64,000 bases of DNA from positions 183,127,520 to 183,191,519 of the forward strand of contig NC_089491.1 of NCBI RefSeq assembly GCF_036850765.1, given 5' to 3'. Shown piece by piece: positions 59,201 through 64,000 of this stretch; position 1 is the stretch's first letter, and every line of letters starts with the position of its first letter. This DNA is from Saccopteryx bilineata (taxonomy: Eukaryota; Chordata; Mammalia; Chiroptera; Emballonuridae). Below the pieces are notes generated by a model. That model was not told where the DNA came from. It made no database searches and saw only the letters and a list, made by a program, of their open reading frames with translations. A program made the translations under genes and the position numbers.

Positions 59201-60060
59201 TGTAGTAGGCAGGTATGATCAGAGCAAGGACAGTGGGCGGGGCTTATTAGATAACAGGGCAGGAAGCCCTGGGTACCTAGAAAGGGACAATTGTAGGCTG
59301 GAACCTCACCCCCAGAGTGACCTTTCCTCCCCCCCAGTATATCGTTGGTCATGTGGTTCAGACCCTCCCCTGAACTTGCCTCCTCCGATATGTCACCAGT
59401 CATGTGGTAGTCCGTTAGAGGAGGAACACGGGAGCCAGGGAATAGCTTCATATGACTCCCATACAAGCCCTTGCACAACCGCTCCCTTAAGCATTAATTA
59501 AGCCCTCAGGACAATGAGGTTCTGACCTGGATCAAATAATCTTAGGAACAAAGCCTCAGGTCAGTTGACCACAGAGTTTCGGTCAAACTAGGGATAACAT
59601 CTAGGCCTCAGCTGTGTGTCATCTCCAGGCCCAGAAAAGCAACAGAGCTAGACAGGGTGACGCCATGGCTACATCAGGACCAGCTGCAATGACTAAGGAC
59701 CGCCCCCTCCCCAACGCCCTAGCACCAACCAATTAGCAAAGGCTGTGACCCTGACCCTTTCCCGACTTCCCCCTATCCCAAGCTTCAGCTCTTTCTGATC
59801 ACACAGGGAACCTTCCCCCCTTTCTATCCCTCAGGCACATATATCCTTGTTTTCTTTTTCTTAAGCTCCGAGGACCCTTCTTTTGCTTCTATAACTTGTT
59901 TCCGGAGCCCACCCAGCCCAGCTGCCCCAGTTCTTCATGGCTCACTTCTTCTACCTCTGTGACTAACTTTTGCTTGTATTTTGAGTTTTGAGTTTTGGCT
60001 TTGAATTCTTTCTTAGCCAGAACTTAAGTACAGAGGTTGTCGAATGGAAGTCCAATAACA
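59201..60060 (+). mobile_element. Probable solo LTR, second family
   Basis: About 860 bp, G+C-rich against its surroundings, from 'tgtagtaggcagg' to 'gtccaataaca'. The TG and CA ends are weakly inverted. It has a CCAAT-type word ('caaccaattagcaaagg', about 59723) and a TATA-like 'acatatatcc' (59837-59846), and two similar U3-like words with 'catgtggt' (about 59350 and 59403). No matching target duplication was found, so the borders are uncertain. The 168-codon open frame that runs into it is not a gene. Confidence 0.5.
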
Positions 60061-60096
60061 TGCTGATGATGTTTCACCATTAATAAAAATACCTCC

Positions 60097-60282
60097 GCCC
60101 AACCTGTGGTGGCATAGTAGACTGAGCATCGGCCTGGAATGCTGAGGTTGCTGGTTCAAAACCCTGGGCTTGTCTGGTCAAGGCACATACCTCAAGCAAG
60201 GAACAACTAAAGTGAAGCAACTATGAGTTGATCCTTGTTCCCCCACCTCTGTAAAATCAATAAATAAAAAAATCTTAAAAAG
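60097..60282 (+). mobile_element. Short tRNA-derived SINE, sense
   Basis: tRNA-like head 'gcccaacctgtggtggcata' with B-box relic 'ctggttcaaaaccctg', 'ggtcaaggcacatacctcaa' and a 'aaaatcaataaataaaa' end. The 12-bp word 'aaaaatacctcc' (60085-60096 and 60283-60294) is exactly duplicated. Confidence 0.92.
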
Positions 60283-60663
60283 AAAAATACCTCCAAAAGA
60301 AACACCAAAGAGGAAAAATACACTGCATTTAACAGTGGCTCATACAATAAAACTCAATTATAAACAACATTGTTAAGCCCTGGATACAGCTGCAGTGTAG
60401 GTCAAATCATGTAAAATAGTGAAAAACTACATACCTAAAAATGTAGACATTTTTTAAAGTTGTTCTTACCTCCTTCAATACAAAACTAGCATTTTGTATG
60501 AGTGCCTTAAAAGCATTTGTAAGTATACATTTGCATATATATGTATAGATATAGATATTAGATATTGCAGAGATATGTATTTAAATAGTAATTTTTTTAT
60601 GTCCCAACAAATCTAACCATTTCTCTTAAAATTTCTGTTAAGAATAAGAAGACAACAATTTTT

Positions 60664-61072
60664 TTTTTTTTTTTTGTATTTTTCTGAAGCTAGAAACGGG
60701 AGAGACAGTCAGACTCCAGCATGCGCCCGACTGGGATCCACCCGGCACGCCCACCAAGGGCAATGCTCTGCCCACCAGGGGGCGACGCTCTGCCCACCAG
60801 GGGGCGATGCTCTGCCCCTCCAGGGGGTCGCTCTATTGCAACCAGAGCCATTCTAGCGCCTGGGGCACAGGTCAAGGAGCTATCCCCAGCACCCGGGCCA
60901 TCTTTGCTCCAATGGAGCCTCGATGCGGGAGGGGAAGAGAGACAGAGAGGAAGGAGAGGGGGAGGGGTGGAGAAGCAGATAGGCGCTTCTCCTGTGTGCC
61001 CTGGCCGGGAATCGAACCCGAGACTTTTGCACGCCAGGCCGACGCTCTATCACTGAGCCAAACGGCCAGGGC
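60664..61072 (-). mobile_element. Long tRNA-derived SINE, antisense
   Basis: Same family as 2325-2705 and 9001-9450. The T run, 'ttctgaagctagaaacggga', about four internal 22-bp units (60750-60835), the body and the tRNA-like head ending 'aacggccagggc' are all present. An exact 17-bp target duplication flanks it (60647-60663 and 61073-61089). Its open frames are by-products. Confidence 0.95.
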
Positions 61073-61089
61073 AGAAGACAACAATTTTT

Positions 61090-63159
61090 ATTTATAGTTC
61101 ATTGACAAGGATACTGAATCCTTGTGCCGAATCAGACTCTCTAAAAATGACCCAATAAGTCAGTAGTCAATGACAACTAAAAAAACAAAAACTAACTTCC
61201 AGGTCTCTGTTTGCCAAGCCAATCTTTTCTCCTTCCGTGTTTCAGTCTGTTCTCCAAACCTAAAGTAAAACTGTCTCTAAAAAGACTTATGGTACCTCAT
61301 TATAAAATTATTCCTCTTCTTCCAGTGTGGTATGGTTCAATATGCTCCAAATACTAGAGCTCAAAATAAAGTTAACCAAAGAATTTTTGAATAAAATGGC
61401 AAATTCATTGTATTACATGGCATTTTAAAAAATCAATGCTTTATATGCAAATTTATCATGGGAAATACTGTACAAATATGTGGACCAGATATGAGGTTGG
61501 TTCAGCTTTTTGGCCTTCATATCTACCAGCATCCATGTTAACATGTTTCTTTGTAGTTTTATGAACCCTACTAATAACAAGTTGATGAATTACATTTGTA
61601 AATGTCAGGCATGGATCAAAGGGGGACTGTTACATGCTTATTTTACTTCAACTTATGGTTTTTTACCAAAGAAACAAAACTGCATTGCACAGTAAAATTC
61701 CTTATTTTTACTTGAATCTTTAATGAACATAACAGCTGCAGAATAATATGATTTAATGAGGCATCCCTAATAAAATACTGCAGAAGTAAAAGCATGGGCA
61801 CTAACTGTTTGCACTCTGGTTGTTTCATCTTCTCAAATACATTAAAAATAACTGATGACACTTTGGAACATCCTTAGTTTAAGATATACATTAGAGAGAC
61901 AAATGTTCATCAGTTTGTAGCCACAGCTGAACTTGGGCAGTACCTTCTATTAGGGCCCATGATAAGAAATGCCTGGAAAATACTGGAGAGGTACATCTTA
62001 CCCTACTCATACAGGGCAATCCATAACCTGCAATCAGTGATAAATCAACCCTAAAATACACTTTCAACATTTCAATGTTCAAAAACACATTGTAAAAGAA
62101 CCATTTATTGAAATACTACACTGCAGATACTGGATCCAGGACCACTAAAATTTTCTGATAATACACAAAACAATTTTAATAAAATCTTGTATTAACCCCC
62201 TAAGTTTCATCTCTTTATAAACTCTTAAAAAGGAAAAGTAACCATTGTCTAAAAACAGACATTTTACAGCTGTGTCATCACATTTTATAATTTGGTGGTT
62301 AGTAAATACTATAATTCAGTCTCTAAGCAACATGTATCATTTTTGACATAGATCCATGGGCATCTCAATAAATCCTCATTCTCCAATTTGTCATTGTGAA
62401 AATAGCTAATATTTTTCAGATTAAAAATCACATAAACTCAGAAGGCTTCAATTCTCTTTAGCACAACTTGTAGCATTAATGTGGGCTCTTCTTTAAGAGA
62501 CATGTATCATGGCACTATATTAATAAATAAGTTTAAGCATCCTAAACTACAAAATTTTATTAAAGGTGCAAAAAGAATCAAAATTTTAATCTAAAAAAAA
62601 TGCATTATAAAAAGCAACATGCTAAAATTGTGCTCTGCCTCTTAAAAGAGTCACCATGCCTAAGTATTAGGTTGACATGACACTGCTGTCATAGTATTAT
62701 ATCTATAAATAATACAATGCATTTTTTATGAAAATTAAGAAAACAAAAATAAAATAAGCCCAGTGTAGTTAGCGATGGCCTTTCAATGGCTACTGATGGC
62801 TTTAAAGATTAGCATTCTAAACAGAGACCAACATGCAAACAATTGACCCAGGATGAGAACCAGAACATAATGAAGTAAAAAAAGAGAAAATTAAATTACA
62901 TGTGTTTGATCATTTTTAAGGCTTTTAGTTGCCAAATTTGCAATTGTAAAAGATTCAACAGTCTGGGAATACATGTAGAAACATAGAACGGCTGGAGTAA
63001 ATACAATCTTAATGCTCTGGTTTTTTAAAGGCTTGAGAAATATTTTCAATCTTCTTTGCAAGTTATTGTCATTTAGCACAGAAATCTTAAATTAATTACT
63101 CAATTGTCTTAACTTGCATTGCCTAATAAATCAGTTTTAATGTGTTACTTGATATCACT
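61090..63159. other. Repeat-poor AT-rich sequence, no gene recognised
   Basis: I find no mobile element or exon in this 2-kb stretch. The absence of repeats this close to the CpG-richer right end may reflect selection, which only a cross-species alignment can test. Confidence 0.4.
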
Positions 63160-64000
63160 CTGAACGTTAATGTCTCGAACAATCTATGTAGCTGGGAAGA
63201 CAGGGAGGGGCCAGATAACTATCCTTCAGTCAATAGTTATTGAAATTCACCCTGTCCTGCGTGATGGACTCATATACTGACTGTTTTAGCGGTACTTTTT
63301 AGAGTAAGGGTTGCATACAGTTTTGTTTCTGTTTTCAAAAAACGATTTCGGCAAAATGCAAGAGAGGATTAACACTCACAAAACGAAGATATTTTCTTTT
63401 CTGTTTCATTGTCACCCGCTAAACTCCCTCAGCACCGTTTGAAGAGAGGCTAGAGAGCCACTGAGTAACTACACATTTGATTCCAAACGCTTCAGGCAAT
63501 TGTTTAACACTTGGTCAGAAGGGGAATACTGAACAGGAAAGCGTCGCTTTTATCCAGGGGCTCTGCAAGAGCCCACAATTCTTCCTTTTCAAGTGGAGTC
63601 TAGAGAGCGCAGCCTGCAGTTCGAAGAGAAATCGAGCGGAAGATCTCAAACTTTCCTTTGCAAAGACGGTTTCTGGAAACAACACGTTTCCCACTGGCAA
63701 GGGAAGATCAATAGCTTAGGAAACACCTCTAGAGAGGAAACCGGCCTTTTAGAACAGAAGGGGAGAAGGGCAGCAAAGCAACGGGGCAGAAAAACCGTTT
63801 GGGAGGCTTATATTCAGAAAGAAATAAAAAACAATTAGTTTCTCGAAGCAGTTCTGTTTTTGTCTTTTTTGAACGCTGTTCGTAAACTGATACTTTTCCT
63901 AAAGCACTCTTGTAGTACCCATTTATCAAAGCTTTATTTCATTCAGTAATAAAGCGTCTGTTCCCAAATCGAAATCCGTCTTTAAATAGAAGGGGCTCTG
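63160..64000. promoter_or_regulatory. CpG-enriched end of the window, possible promoter flank
   Basis: By my count about 27 CpG dinucleotides fall in about 840 bp, roughly ten times the density of the non-repeat sequence before it, and no SINE is present to explain them. No TATA box or exon could be placed. The open frames on both strands (63477-63719, 63593-63838, 63729-63929) are not recognisable. It may be the shore of a CpG island or the 5' region of a gene continuing beyond 64000. Confidence 0.35.

Noticed and set aside
58995..59501. 168-codon open frame
   Set aside because: It runs from single-copy AT-rich sequence into the probable LTR at 59201, with no acceptor, motif or homologue that I recognise.
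59201..60060. CpG-island promoter of a gene
   Set aside because: The LTR-like ends, the CCAAT and TATA-like order and repeated U3-like words fit a solo LTR better, though without a target duplication this is not certain.
1..64000. Mitochondrial insertions, snRNA or rRNA gene copies
   Set aside because: I looked for U6, 7SK, Y RNA, 5S and mitochondrial gene text on both strands and saw none; a systematic search could still find diverged pieces.

Overview
The window is nuclear DNA from a placental mammal, most likely a bat (Chiroptera). It is AT-rich and CpG-poor. It carries old mammalian repeats (MIR, LINE2, LINE1, a MER5-type element) alongside many tRNA-derived SINEs that start with 'ggccctggcc' or 'gcctgaccaggc'. 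The SINEs come in short, intermediate and long forms. There are also many non-autonomous DNA transposons from at least three superfamilies (hAT, Tc1/mariner-pogo, piggyBac) with intact target-site duplications. As far as I know, that mix of tRNA-type SINEs and fairly recent cut-and-paste elements is typical of bats among mammals. The longer SINEs resemble what I recall from non-vespertilionid bats such as horseshoe bats, but I cannot fix the family or species.

No complete protein-coding gene is visible, so the window reads as intergenic or deep intronic. The best coding candidate is an open frame at about 23403-23926 (+). It follows a strong splice-acceptor-like tract and ends with a stop and an AATAAA signal, like a last exon, but I do not recognise the protein. 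A weaker broken frame lies at 28640-28985 (-). The last 0.8 kb (63160-64000) is clearly richer in CpG than the rest and has no repeat, so it may flank a promoter or CpG island beyond the window.

Layout. 1-9000: sparse old repeats, an antisense LINE1 carrying a nested SINE (2.3-3.1 kb), and one MIR broken by four later insertions (6.2-7.5 kb). 9-16.2 kb: six SINE or MITE insertions, including a hAT MITE inside a MER5-type element. 16.3-22 kb: LINE2 debris, an old repeat and a hAT MITE. 22-24 kb: copy A of an unclassified ~0.7 kb unit, then the orphan open frame. 25.7-36.8 kb: MITEs of pogo, piggyBac and hAT type, and copy B of the same unit. 37.1-38.0 kb: a LINE1 3' end containing a large polypurine microsatellite. 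38-51 kb: mostly plain sequence with MIR and LINE2 fragments. 51.3-53.7 kb: a short antisense LINE1 and a decayed piggyBac element with transposase remnants. 55.7-61.1 kb: two solo LTRs and two SINEs. 61.1-64.0 kb: repeat-poor sequence grading into the CpG-richer end.

Repeat names come from remembered consensus features, not a database search. Element borders are firm where target-site duplications are cited and approximate elsewhere.
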